Shown: one piece after another, positions 8,083 through 19,600 of the stretch
Layout of the letters: every line of letters begins with the position of its first letter
Position numbering within the stretch: the stretch's first letter is position 1
Position numbers and translations under genes: made by a program
Notes under the pieces: model-generated
Told to the model about the DNA's origin: nothing
Seen by the model: only the letters and a program-made list of their open reading frames with translations
Databases searched by the model: none
Assembly: GCA_963819885.1 (NCBI GenBank)
Contig: CAWFXV010000020.1
Coordinates: forward strand, 14,810-78,809
Length of the DNA: 64,000 nucleotides
Source of the DNA: JACVRX01 sp963819885
GTDB lineage: Bacteria > Actinomycetota > Actinomycetes > Jiangellales > Jiangellaceae
Direction: 5' to 3'

Positions 8083-8160
8083 CACCAGGCTTCCTGGTAC
8101 GTCACGAGGCTTGTCGGCCTGGTGATGTATGGGCAGGCATGGTGAACGTGGTCATTTCGG
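8083..8160 (+). repeat. dispersed 78-bp structured repeat, copy A
   Basis: Intergenic between bkdC and bagA. It starts CACCAGGC and ends with GTGAACGTGGTCATTTCGG; a second copy of the same length is at 34112-34189, roughly three quarters identical by eye. It contains ACCAGGCTTCCTGGT (palindrome, 8085-8099) and a hairpin TCACGAGGC (8102-8110) / GCCTGGTGA (8117-8125) with one central G-G mismatch. Confidence 0.6.
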
Positions 8161-8193
8161 CCTGGGTGAAGCGCTCGCCTACGCTCGGCAACC

Positions 8194-9174
8194 GTGGGCG
8201 ACTGGGAGGGTGTGCGGCTCCACATCGTCACCGGCAAGGGCGGGACCGGCAAGACGACCGTCGCGGCGGCCCTTGCGCTCGCCCTGGCGGCGGGCGGGCG
8301 CAAATCCCTCCTGGTGGAGATCGAGGAACGTCAGGGATTGGCCCAGCTGTTCGACCTACCGCCGCTGCCATACGAGGAGCGAAAGCTGGCTGTAGCCCAG
8401 CGAGGCGGCGACGTGTACGGCCTCGCCGTCGACGCACACGAGGCCATGTACGAGTACCTCGACACGTACTATCGGCTCGGTCGCGCCGGCCGCGCACTGG
8501 ACAAGATGGGCGTCATCGAGTTCGCGACGACGGTTGCCCCTGGGATGCGTGACGTCCTGCTGACCGGTAAGACCTACGAGGCAACGCGGCGCCGGCGGGC
8601 GGACAGGGAGTTCGTCTACGACGCGGTCGTCCTCGACGCGCCACCGACTGGACGGATCAGCCGTTTCCTCGGCGTCAACGCCGCCGTGACCTCGATCGCG
8701 CGGGTCGGGCCGATCCACCGGCACGCGATGGCGATCACCGAACTCCTCGGTTCAGCACGGACCGCCGTCCACGTCGTCACTGTGCTGGAAGAGATGCCGA
8801 CCCAAGAGACCGCCGACGCGGTGTCCGAGCTGTACGACGCCGGCATCCCGCTCGGCGCCGTGATCGTCAACCAGGTCCGTCGGCCGCATCTCAACGTCCG
8901 TGATCTCGCCGCTGCCCGCCGCCGGTCGCTGGACCGAGAACGGGTGGCGGCCGGGCTGCGGGCGGCGGGACTGAAACCCAGCGTGGCGGTCGTCGATCGG
9001 CTGGTGGAGGACGCCGGCGCACATGCCGACCGAGTCAGCTTCGAGAAGCAACAGCGGGCTGTAGTCGCCAGGTTGAACCGGCCCACCTACGAGCTTGCAT
9101 TCATCGGCGACGGGATCGACCTCGCTGCGCTGTACGAACTGGCGGAATCTCTCGCCGCGCAGGGTGCCCGGTGA
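8194..9174 (+). CDS. bagA: ArsA/Get3-family ATPase BagA-like
   Basis: Deviant-Walker-A P-loop ATPase of 326 residues. The P-loop is GKGGTGKTT at residues 14-22 with the second lysine (K15) of the SIMIBI class; DAPPTGRISRFLG is the switch/Walker B region. No metal-binding cysteines of true arsenite pumps are evident. It overlaps the next ATPase gene by four bases. The pair upstream of whiB4 and ponA2 corresponds by position to mycobacterial Rv3679-Rv3680, described as BagA/BagB (bacterial Get3-like proteins). The GTG at 8194 has no clear ribosome-binding site; GTG 8212 sits too close behind GGGAGGG to be preferred, so the start is uncertain. Confidence 0.8.
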   Translation: MGDWEGVRLHIVTGKGGTGKTTVAAALALALAAGGRKSLLVEIEERQGLAQLFDLPPLPYEERKLAVAQRGGDVYGLAVDAHEAMYEYLDTYYRLGRAGRALDKMGVIEFATTVAPGMRDVLLTGKTYEATRRRRADREFVYDAVVLDAPPTGRISRFLGVNAAVTSIARVGPIHRHAMAITELLGSARTAVHVVTVLEEMPTQETADAVSELYDAGIPLGAVIVNQVRRPHLNVRDLAAARRRSLDRERVAAGLRAAGLKPSVAVVDRLVEDAGAHADRVSFEKQQRAVVARLNRPTYELAFIGDGIDLAALYELAESLAAQGAR

Positions 9175-10310
9175 CGACGGGCAAGACCGGCCGGTTGGAC
9201 ATCGACCGGCTGGTCCAGGACCCGCAGACCCACATCGTCGTCTGCTGCGGATCAGGCGGCGTCGGCAAGACCACGATGGCCGCCGCGCTCGCCCTACGCG
9301 CGGCCGAGCACGGCCGCCAGGTCGTGGTCCTGACGATCGACCCGGCTCGGCGGCTGGCCCAGTCCATGGGCCTCACCGAGCTGGACAACGTGCCACGCAA
9401 GGTCGACGGCATCGACACGGGGGCCGGTGGTCGCCTCGACGCGATGATGCTCGACATGAAGCGGACCTTCGATGAGGTTGTCGAGTCACACGCGGCTCCC
9501 GACAAGGCGGCGCAGATCCTGGCCAACCCCTTCTACCAGGCCCTGTCGTCCTCCTTTGCCGGCACCCAGGAGTACATGGCGATGGAGAAGCTCGGCCAAC
9601 TCCGAGCTCGCGACGACTGGGACCTGATCGTGGTGGACACCCCGCCGTCACGGTCCGCGCTGGACTTCCTGGACGCACCTGAACGGCTGGGGTCGTTCCT
9701 GGATGGCCGACTGATCCGGCTCCTGATGGCGCCGGCGCGGGCCGGCGGGCGAGCCTATCGACGGTTCTTCTCGGCGGGGGTCGGCGCGGTGACCAGTGCC
9801 TTCGACAAGATTCTCGGGGGCGAGCTGCTGAGCGATATCCAGACATTCGTCATGGCGCTGGACACCATGTTCGGTGGGTTCCGCGAACGTGCCGATCAGA
9901 CCTACGCACTGCTCAAACAGCCTGATACCGCCTTCGTCATCGTCGCTACGCCCGAGGCGGACGCTTTGCGGGAGGCCTCGTATTTCGTCGAGCGACTCGA
10001 GGCGGACGGTATGCCGCTGGCCGGACTTGTGCTCAACCGCGTCCACCCAGACGGGGACACGTTGCTTGGCGAGTACCAGGCTTCCGCCGCCGCCGAGCGC
10101 CTCGAAGACGTCCGCGGGCATCAGCTCGCGGCCGCACTACTGCGCCTCTATGCCGAAAATCGCCGGTTGGCCGCCCACGACTCACGCCGCGCCGCACGAT
10201 TCGCCGCCGCGCACCCGAACGTCGCGGTCGCCCGAATTCCCGCGCTCGCCATTGACGTCAACGACCTCGATGGCCTGCGTGAGATCGGCGAGCGACTGGT
10301 CGACGGCTGA
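9171..10310 (+). CDS. bagB: ArsA/Get3-family ATPase BagB-like
   Basis: Second ArsA/Get3-like ATPase of the pair, 379 residues. P-loop GSGGVGKTT at residues 27-35; here the signature lysine of the deviant Walker A is replaced by serine (GSGG rather than GKGG), unlike BagA. VVDTPPSRSALDFLDAPERL is the Walker B/switch II region, and TIDPARRLAQSMGL follows the P-loop. GTG start overlaps the bagA stop (GTGA). It ends two bases from the convergent whiB gene. Partner subunits of unequal P-loop type suggest an asymmetric heterodimer; that is inference. The cellular role is uncertain; redox and envelope functions have been discussed for the mycobacterial pair. Confidence 0.8.
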   Translation: MTTGKTGRLDIDRLVQDPQTHIVVCCGSGGVGKTTMAAALALRAAEHGRQVVVLTIDPARRLAQSMGLTELDNVPRKVDGIDTGAGGRLDAMMLDMKRTFDEVVESHAAPDKAAQILANPFYQALSSSFAGTQEYMAMEKLGQLRARDDWDLIVVDTPPSRSALDFLDAPERLGSFLDGRLIRLLMAPARAGGRAYRRFFSAGVGAVTSAFDKILGGELLSDIQTFVMALDTMFGGFRERADQTYALLKQPDTAFVIVATPEADALREASYFVERLEADGMPLAGLVLNRVHPDGDTLLGEYQASAAAERLEDVRGHQLAAALLRLYAENRRLAAHDSRRAARFAAAHPNVAVARIPALAIDVNDLDGLREIGERLVDG

Positions 10311-10312
10311 CG

Positions 10313-10606
10313 TCAGCCTGCGTGCGCCATCTGTTCGTACTCTCCTCGAGCCGCCTCCAGCAGCGCCCGCCAGGAGTTCACCCGAGGTCGCCGGCGCAAC
10401 AACGCCCGGCGCTCGCGCTCGGTCATCCCGCCCCAGATCCCGAACTCGGTGCGGTTGTCCAGCGCATCAGCCAGGCATTCGGTCCGAACCGGGCACCCTG
10501 TACACAGTGCCTTCGCTCGGTTCTGGGCAGCGCCCGGGACGAACAACTCGTCCGGTTCGGCCGAGCGACATGCTGCTTGGCTCGGCCAATCGGTCACCCA
10601 CATCAT
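10313..10606 (-). CDS. whiB4: WhiB-family iron-sulfur transcription factor (WhiB4-like)
   Basis: WhiB protein of 97 residues. The four cluster-binding cysteines are C13, C35, C38 and C44 (spacing C-X21-CTGC-X5-C), followed by the GIWGGMTERERRAL turn and a basic AT-hook-like tail LLRRRPRV. Family members bind a 4Fe-4S cluster and act as redox- or NO-sensitive regulators. The start ATG has GGGGGAGAGCG upstream; a second ATG directly follows. It is divergent from ponA and convergent with bagB, the same arrangement as whiB4 (Rv3681c) in mycobacteria, hence the symbol, which rests on context rather than on a diagnostic residue. Confidence 0.88.
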   Translation of the reverse strand: MMWVTDWPSQAACRSAEPDELFVPGAAQNRAKALCTGCPVRTECLADALDNRTEFGIWGGMTERERRALLRRRPRVNSWRALLEAARGEYEQMAHAG

Positions 10607-10799
10607 CGCTCTCCCCCGTCGCGGAGCACCTACCCCTGACTTCCCCCGTCCGGCGCCAGCGCTCCACTAAGATCGACGTGAGAGAAAGCGTACGGCAGTA
10701 CGGTCCAACCCAACAGGGCGAAATGGATCATCCATCGGCGCGGATTCAGCAGCCGGCCGGGCTCGAGTCGGCCGTTCTCGCACCGCGCTGACAACCACG

Positions 10800-10805
10800 T
10801 AAGGT
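10800..10805 (+). promoter_or_regulatory. -10 box of ponA (leaderless)
   Basis: TAAGGT (TANNNT) followed by six bases and the ATG at 10812, with no ribosome-binding site between; this is the leaderless-transcript arrangement. No consensus -35 is seen at the expected distance. Confidence 0.45.
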
Positions 10806-10811
10806 GCGTCC

Positions 10812-13193
10812 ATGTCGTTGTTCCGCCTCGACATCGTCATCGCCGCTGTCCGGCGCTCGCTGCTGATCATCGGAGTCAGCGGGCTGGCCGGCGTCCTCGT
10901 GGCGGGACTTGCACTTCCGGTGGCGGCCGGTCTCGGCCTTGCGGCGCGGGAGAGCTCGCAAGCGTTCAACGACATGCCGGCCGAACTCGACGTCCAACCA
11001 CTCGCCGAGCGCTCACGGATTGTCGACGCATCGGGCCGGACACTGGCGTACTTCTACGAACAGAACCGCCAATCGATCAGCCTCGACAAGATCGCGCCGG
11101 TGATGCGGGATGCCGTCATCGCGATCGAAGATCACCGCTTCTACGAGCACGGACCGATCGACCTGCGTGGGACGGCACGCGCGTTCATCAACAACCTCGA
11201 TGCGGGCCAGGTGACCGGCGGCGGGTCCACACTCACACAGCAGTACGTCAAGCTCGTGCTGTTCAACCAGGCCCAGACGCCGGAAGAGAGGCTTGACGCC
11301 GTCCGTAGCACCGGCGCGCAGGGTTACGTCCGGAAGTTGCGCGAACTTCGCCTGGCCGCCGCGGTCGAGGACCAACTCAGCAAGGACGAGATCCTGGAGC
11401 GCTACCTCAACATCGCGTTCTTCGGTGGCGGTGGAGGCAGTGGTGGCGGCGCTTATGGCGTCGAAGCCGCCGCTCGGTTGTTCTTCAACACCACTCCGGA
11501 CCAGCTCACCCTCGGCCAGGCGGCGCTGCTGGCCGGGTTGGTCCAGGCACCGTCTGAGTACAACCCCATCGACAACCCAGAAAAGGCCATCGGCCGGCGG
11601 AACCAGGTGGTGACCCGGATGGCCGAGGAGGGCATGGTCACGCCCGAGGAAGCGCGTCAGGTCCGCCAATCCGAGCTAGGCCTCAACCTCGGCCCGACGC
11701 CGGCGGGCTGCGTTCCGGCGTGGGCACCGTTCTTCTGCGACTACGTCGTGCACGAGATCCAGCTGATGCCCGAGCTCGGCGAGACGCCCGAAGAGCGGCT
11801 GAGCAATCTGGCTCGCGGCGGACTGACGATCGCGACGACGCTCGTGCCGTCAGCGCAGGAGGCCGCCCAGACTGCGGTGTCCAACCGGGTCGCCCCCACG
11901 GACTCGGCCGTGGGCACCATCGCCATGGTGGAGCCCGGAACCGGGTACATCCGGGCGATCGCGAACTCCCGTCAGTACGGTCCCGAAGGCCCTGGGAAGA
12001 GCCAAGTCAACTACGCCGTCGACAAGGACATGGGCGAGTCCAACGGCATCCAGCCCGGGTCGAGTTTCAAACCGTTCGTGCTCGCAGCCGCCATCAAGCA
12101 GGGCATTTCCCTGAACACCACGATGGAGGCCCCGCAAGAGCTGAACGCAGGCAGGCTGCGGTTCGAGAATTGCGATGGCCGCAACACCAGCGAGCCGGAC
12201 TACCGGCCGAAGAACTCGACCGGCTCCGGCACATTCACGCTTCGGCAGGCCACCGAGAAGTCGGTCAACACCTATTTCGTCCAGCTGCTGTCCCGGACTG
12301 GCATCTGCGAACCCTGGACCATCGCCACGAACGCCGGCATGACCAGAGCGACCGGCGACCCACTGCTGCAGGTCCCGTCGTTCACCCTGGGTTCCAACGA
12401 GGTCTCGCCACTGTCCATGGCCGAGGCGTACGCGATGTTCGCGGCCCGTGGGGTGCACTGCAACTCGATGGCTGTCGTGCAGATCGTCGACAATGCCGGC
12501 AACGTGCTCGTCGACCGCAAGCCGACATGTAATCGGGTCCTCGAGGAGCCGGTGGCCGATGGCGTCAACGATGTCTTGCGTGGTGTCATCGACAACCCCG
12601 GCGCGACCGGCACGCGGATGCGCCTGGCCGGCGGACGGCCGGCGGCCGGGAAGACCGGTACGACCAACAACTCGGTCGCGGTCTGGTTCGCCGGATACAC
12701 ACCGCAGCTCGCCGCGGCGGCTGCGGTAGCCGACCTCGACCCGCCCCAGGAGTCACTCGACGGCAGGTACTACAACGGCGATCGGATTCGCCAGGCATGC
12801 GGTGGCTGTATTCCGGGCCCGATCTGGAAGGCCGCGATGGACGCTGCCCTCAAGGGGGCGCGAGTCGCGAAGTTCAGTGCGCCGGACCCGAGCATCGTGC
12901 GCGGAATCGACGAAGAGGTTCCCGACGTCCGTGGGATGGACGTGGAGGCAGCGTCCGACCGGTTGGAAGGCGCTGGATTCGGTGCCTATGTCGCCGGTGA
13001 AGTCGCGTCCGCGATCGCCAAGGGCTTGGTCGTCGAGACCGATCCCCAGCCGGGCGCGAACTTCGCCGTGGGTAGCGACGTGGGGCTGATCGTCAGCTCC
13101 GGCCAGCCAGAGCAGAGTCCGTCGCCGCCGGAGCCGGACAAGCCGGGCCGGGGCAACCGCCCCGTCATCATCATTCCGCCGCCGCCGACCTAG
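10812..13193 (+). CDS. ponA: class A penicillin-binding protein (PonA2-like)
   Basis: Bifunctional peptidoglycan synthase, 793 residues. A membrane anchor lies at about residues 15-40. The GT51 glycosyltransferase domain shows EDHRFYEHGPIDLRGTARAF and GGSTLTQQYVK. The transpeptidase has its serine in GSSFKPF near residue 417 and KTGTTNNSVAVWFAGY near 613. A single PASTA domain begins VPDVRGMDVEAASDRLEGAG near 703, and a proline-rich tail ends the protein. PASTA domains bind muropeptides or beta-lactams. An insertion GGGGGSGGGAYG in the GT domain is glycine-rich. It faces away from whiB4, as in mycobacteria where ponA2 lies in the same place, and is expressed from a probable leaderless promoter. 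Confidence 0.92.
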   Translation: MSLFRLDIVIAAVRRSLLIIGVSGLAGVLVAGLALPVAAGLGLAARESSQAFNDMPAELDVQPLAERSRIVDASGRTLAYFYEQNRQSISLDKIAPVMRDAVIAIEDHRFYEHGPIDLRGTARAFINNLDAGQVTGGGSTLTQQYVKLVLFNQAQTPEERLDAVRSTGAQGYVRKLRELRLAAAVEDQLSKDEILERYLNIAFFGGGGGSGGGAYGVEAAARLFFNTTPDQLTLGQAALLAGLVQAPSEYNPIDNPEKAIGRRNQVVTRMAEEGMVTPEEARQVRQSELGLNLGPTPAGCVPAWAPFFCDYVVHEIQLMPELGETPEERLSNLARGGLTIATTLVPSAQEAAQTAVSNRVAPTDSAVGTIAMVEPGTGYIRAIANSRQYGPEGPGKSQVNYAVDKDMGESNGIQPGSSFKPFVLAAAIKQGISLNTTMEAPQELNAGRLRFENCDGRNTSEPDYRPKNSTGSGTFTLRQATEKSVNTYFVQLLSRTGICEPWTIATNAGMTRATGDPLLQVPSFTLGSNEVSPLSMAEAYAMFAARGVHCNSMAVVQIVDNAGNVLVDRKPTCNRVLEEPVADGVNDVLRGVIDNPGATGTRMRLAGGRPAAGKTGTTNNSVAVWFAGYTPQLAAAAAVADLDPPQESLDGRYYNGDRIRQACGGCIPGPIWKAAMDAALKGARVAKFSAPDPSIVRGIDEEVPDVRGMDVEAASDRLEGAGFGAYVAGEVASAIAKGLVVETDPQPGANFAVGSDVGLIVSSGQPEQSPSPPEPDKPGRGNRPVIIIPPPPT

Positions 13194-13368
13194 CCGTCGA
13201 TCGGTCGACCACGGCGTCGACTGATGGGCCCGAAGAGCCGGGCCTGCGCTGGAGTTCGAGTCGTCCGAGCGTCGACATCCGTAACCTAAATGACTACCTG
13301 GCACCCCCTGACAACTCGTCCACGATGCGATACACAAGCATCAACAGTGGGCGAACCAGGAGGAACCG

Positions 13369-16300
13369 ATGCAGCGACCCCGTGGCCGTCGTCCCCAGAT
13401 CGCGGTCGCTGCCGCGGTTGCTCTCGTCGCCTCGATGGCGGCCAGTCTGCCCCATCGGCCGCATCGGCCGCCCCGGTCGAGCCGCTCGCAGCCAAGGCCG
13501 AGAACGTCTTGTTGTTCGCAGCCGACGGGCTCCGGCAGGACATCGTCGAGCGCTACGCGGCCGACCGCGGGGTTCCCGGGTTCGCTGACCTTCTCCGCCG
13601 AGGCGCTGCTGCCAACGGCGGCGGCATGCTGACCCAGGCCCCGCCCAACACCGGCGCCGGGTGGTACACGATGGCGACCGGCGCCTGGCCCGGCGTGCAC
13701 GGCTCGACCAACAACACGTTCCACCGGAACAACCAGGCGTTTGCCCTTCGCACCGCCGCATTCGACCCGGGAGTGCTCTCGGCCGAGACGATCGCGCAGG
13801 CCGCCGAGCGCGGTGGCAAGCGGGTCATCCAGATGGAGTGGGCCGGCGGCCGCAACGGCGTCATCGACGGCCCGACCGTCGATTTCCGCACGTTCCTCTC
13901 CGGTCGCGGCGTGACGACGAACTTCGTCTCGCCGACGGACCGGCCGTCGCTGATCTCCGCCTTCGGCCTGCAGTACGACCCAGCAGATCCTGCACTGACG
14001 GTGCCGCCACCGTTCACCGATCACCCAGTCCCCACCGCGACCGGCTGGTCGAACGTGCCGGCCTCCTACAGCCCGGCGCTGGAGACCCGCATGCGCGGTG
14101 CGCGACTTCGGCGTCGACAAGTACGGCCTCGATGCCTACATCTACGACAGCACGGATGACGGAGCTGTGAACTATGACCGGGTGCTGTTCTCGCGCGGCA
14201 AGAACGGCGCCAACCAGGTCGCCGACCTGGCCAAGGGCGAGCTGGCCGACGTCAAGGTGACAATCGTCGGCGGGGCGCTCGAGGGTCTAACCGCAGGCAT
14301 GCTGGTCAAGGTCGAGGAACTGAACGCGGACGCCTCGCAGGTCCGGCTGTTCCACACCTCGGTTACCCGCGCGAACGCCAGCTGGCCGAACTGGCCGGGT
14401 GAGCCCGGCTTCACCGACTTCGCCGAGTTCGTTGCGCAAGAGTTTCCGACGTCGACCGCCGGCGATTTCGCGGTACTCGAGGCGGGCATCGTCAGCGAGG
14501 AGACCTACGTCGAGCAGGGCCTGTACTGGGAGAAATCGCATCACCCGCTGCTTAAGTACATGATCGAGAATTACCAGCCCGACCTCGCACTGGTCGGCTA
14601 CCCCGTCACCGACGAGTTCCAGCATCAGTTCCTCGGCCTGGTCTCGCCCACCGTTCCCAACGGCTCGCCCAACCCGGCGTTCGACGACGTCCTACTCGAC
14701 GGCACGCCAGACGGTCGGGTTGACATTCGCGAGGGATTCATCCGGCGGGCGTACGAAGGCGCCGACGCCACCATGCGGATGGCCCGGGAACTGCTCGGCA
14801 AGCCCCAGAGACGTGGCGACGTTCGTCGGCTCGGACCACGGGTTCGCTCCGCAGTTCCTGGCGATCGACGCCAGCAAGGTGCTGGTCGACCTCGGCCTGC
14901 TATCGACGCCGCAGACCTCGAACTGCCGGCCGGCCACGGGCGAGACCATCGGCAAGGCCAAGGCGTGCTGGGCCGGCGGCACCGTCCAGATCTATCTCAA
15001 CCTCGCCGGGACGGAACCCAGCCGGCGGCGGGCTACAGCAAGTGGCCGCCGCGGACGAGACCGCGCACGCTGGCAGCCATCAAGGCCGCATTCGCAGGTC
15101 TCACCGACCCGAACGACTGGACCGGCGACGGCCAGCCGGAAGGCTGGAAGGTCATCGACCGGATCTTCACCCAGGCCGAGGCCCGCTACATCCCCAACGG
15201 TCCCGGCACCACGACCGACATGGCACATCCGACCAGAACAGGCGACCTGGTCGTCTTCGCCTACCCGCCATACCAGTACGACGCAGCGACACCAGGCACG
15301 CTGATCGCGAAGTCGGAGTTCTTCGGCCAGCACGGCTACGTGCCCGATGTGCAGGACCTCGACGACAACGTCAACATGCGCGCCACGTTCCTGGCCGGCG
15401 GAAACAAGATCGTCAAGGGCCGGTTCGACGTCCGCTCGATCGATATCGCACCGACCGTCGCCTACCTCATGCGGATCCCCGAGCCGCAGCACTCGCAAGG
15501 AAGGGTGTTGCTCGAGGTGCTGCGAGGAACCGGCGGTGTCAAGCCGCTGACGATCATCGGGCTCAACGACTTCCACGGACAGCTCGACCCGACCACGATG
15601 GTGATGGACGGGCTCAACGCCACCGTGGGAGGCGCGTCGCACCTGGCGACGCTGTTCGACGAGGATGCTGCGTCCCTGCCGGGTCCGGCGCTGCTGCTGG
15701 CCGGAGGCGACAACGTCGGGGCTTCGCCGCCGAACTCGGGCTTGCTGGAGGACATGCCGGCCATCGACGTCGAGAACGCCTGGGGACTCGACGCGACCTC
15801 GTACGGCAACCACGAGTTCGACTACGGCGTCGAACGCCTGCTCCGGCACCAGGCACGGGCCGACTTCCCGTTCCTCGCCACCAACATCGTGGACGAGGAC
15901 ACCGGCGATACGCCGGACTGGGTGACGCCGTCAGTCGTCTTCACGGTCAACGGCGTCAAGGTGGGCGTCATCGGTGCGGCTTTGGAGAACACGCCCGAGC
16001 TGGTCTCGGCCGGGGCCACCGCGGGGCTGAAGTTCCTGCCGGCGGCCGACCGGATCGCTGCCGAGTCGCAGCGGCTGGCCCGGCGCGAGGGCGTCCGGGT
16101 GCAGATCGTCGTGATCCACGAGGGAACGGCGATCGGCTCCAACGCGGTCGACGGCATTGCCGCCGTGCCGTGGGAGGGTCCGATAGTCGACATCACCAAA
16201 GCCCTGGCTGGCACGACCGTCGACGCCGTCGTGGCCGGCCATACCCACCGGGTGTCGAACCTCATGGTCGGCGACATCCTGGTCACCGAGGGCATCAACG

Positions 16301-17097
16301 CGGGCGCCAGCTACTCGGTCCTGCAGCTGATGGTCTCCGGTGGTGACGTCGACTGGGCCGGTGGCGCTACTCGAATCGCGAAGAACCTGGGCGTGGCGCA
16401 GCGACCCGACGTCAAGGCGATCGTCGACGCCGCCAACGCCGAGACCGCGGAACTGCGGAACCAGGTCGTCGGAACTCAGGTCGACGACATCCGCAGAGAC
16501 CCGACCCGGCTCAGCGAGTCCGAGATGGGCAACATGGTGGCTGACGCGATGCGCCTGAAGTACCCGGCGCCGGTCGAGGCGGCCATCACGAATTCGGGTG
16601 GTCTGCGGGCCGACCTCGTCTTCACACCACCGAGCGCCGGCGAAGCTCCGGGAGAGATCACGTGGGGAGAGCTGTTCGCCGTGTTGCCCTTCGGCAACCG
16701 AACGACGCTACTCACGTTGACCGGGGCACAACTGGAGGAAGCGTTGCTGAACGGGTTCAGTCCGGTCTGCAACCCGGCCATCGCCACGGGTCGCTTCCCG
16801 CAGGTCTCGGGGCTGAAGCTGACCTTCAGATGCTCGGGCTTGACTCCGGTGGTGACCGGCATGTGGAAGGCACCGAATGGCCCGACCGGCACGCTCACTC
16901 CAATCGGCCCGTCAGACACAGTCCGCATCGTGACCAACGACTTCATGTTCACCGGAGGTGACGGCTACACAGTCTTCAGCCAGGGAACCGACGTGCAGCA
17001 ACCGGGCGACGGCCTGCTGGAGATCACGGTCGACTACGTGACCGCCAACAGCCCGGTCAACCCCCTGGTCGAGGGACGTATCGTCCGACAGCCCTGA
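13369..17097 (+). pseudogene. secreted phosphodiesterase/alkaline-phosphatase-fold + 5'-nucleotidase fusion with five frame breaks
   Basis: Begins at ATG 13369 with AGGAGG five bases upstream and a signal peptide (MQRPRGRRPQIAVAAAVALV). Product similarity then moves between frames at about 13445 (one base missing), 14097, 14810, 15014 and 15063 (one extra base each). Read across the breaks, the first half is a type I phosphodiesterase/nucleotide pyrophosphatase-like domain: NVLLFAADGLRQDIVE, the nucleophile threonine in PPNTGAGWYTMATG, DEFQHQF, and FVGSDHGFAPQF. The second half, from about 15540, is an intact metallophosphatase/5'-nucleotidase: GLNDFHGQLDP, GNHEFDYG, AGHTHR, NSGGLRADL. The junction is a fusion of two unrelated phosphatase folds in one secreted chain. 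Clustering of breaks in 1.6 kb suggests decay, but local sequence error cannot be excluded. An internal GTG at 14098 opens a long frame that still crosses the wrong frame at 14810-15060. Confidence 0.75.
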
Positions 17098-17132
17098 CCG
17101 GGCCCGGAGCACCGTTCGCGGACCGGCCGCGG

Positions 17133-19112
<1,980 letters not shown>

Positions 19113-19331
19113 GACCGGCTACCGATGCCGGTCGGCGGAAATGGCGACGATCACAGCATCATCCTGCCGCCATCCTGCCGCCAATCCCGCGCCGAGCGAC
19201 GGCCGGTCCGATGCTCGCGCTGAGATCTCTGAGGGTGCTCGAGAGGTGGGCGCTTCGCGGTCGGGTAGTCCCTGATCGGGGTACTGTGCCACCCGCTGCC
19301 CACGTGTTGGTCGGCTCTGGTGTAACTCCGG

Positions 19332-19532
19332 TCACGCAGCGTCTTCGGTTCGGGGCGAAGCCTCATGACGCAAGATCTCCGACCGATCACGTCCCGTCAG
19401 CCACACGGCAGGTCGGCCACAGTGGCAGCGCAGCAGCACAGCGATGCCTTGTGGGCCGTTGTCTATCGACAAGATCTGGGACATCCCGACGAGCGACCGC
19501 TGACGCATGACCGGGCAGGTGATCGCAAACAT
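19332..19532 (-). CDS. small conserved-looking protein divergent from the MarR gene
   Basis: Protein of 66 residues, MFAITCPVMRQRSLVGMSQI to RTEDAA, with CHCGRPAVWLTGRD in the middle. It resembles a degenerate one-strand zinc ribbon: C6 and the RCHCG pair remain, but the CPVM segment lacks the second cysteine of a CxxC. The start is well supported by an exceptional ribosome-binding site (AAGGAAGGAAGG on the minus strand, 19540-19551). Transcription probably starts from TTGACA/TACTGT (18-base spacing) inside the CTGTCA repeats shared with the MarR-type gene, so the regulator is likely to control it. I do not recognise the family; function is open. Confidence 0.6.
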   Translation of the reverse strand: MFAITCPVMRQRSLVGMSQILSIDNGPQGIAVLLRCHCGRPAVWLTGRDRSEILRHEASPRTEDAA

Positions 19533-19557
19533 GGCGTACCTTCCTTCCTTTAGTATC

Positions 19558-19598
19558 CTGTCAACATGACAGTACCCTGTCAGACAGTATGCTGTCAA
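19558..19598. promoter_or_regulatory. overlapping divergent promoters with CTGTCA operator repeats
   Basis: Three CTGTCA words on the plus strand (19558, 19577, 19592) form two palindromes: CTGTCA-ACA-TGACAG (19558-19572) and CTGTC-A-GACAG (19577-19587). The plus-strand -10 TATGCT (19588-19593) lies seven bases before the MarR-type ATG, and the minus-strand TTGACA (19593-19598) and TACTGT (19569-19574) drive the small gene. The palindromes cover both promoters, so this is the probable binding site of the MarR-type protein. Confidence 0.6.
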
Positions 19599-19600
19599 CT

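Noticed and set aside
14098..17097. A continuous 999-residue plus-strand frame taken as one protein
   Set aside because: Between about 14810 and 15060 it reads out of frame with the phosphatase homology (GSDHGF motif lies in another frame) and its GTG start is inside the conserved domain, so it is a chance bridge in G/C-rich DNA.
19160..19181. Tandem 11-bp repeat CATCCTGCCGC x2 upstream of the amylosucrase gene
   Set aside because: Too short and only two units; common by slippage in G/C-rich DNA, no evidence of function.
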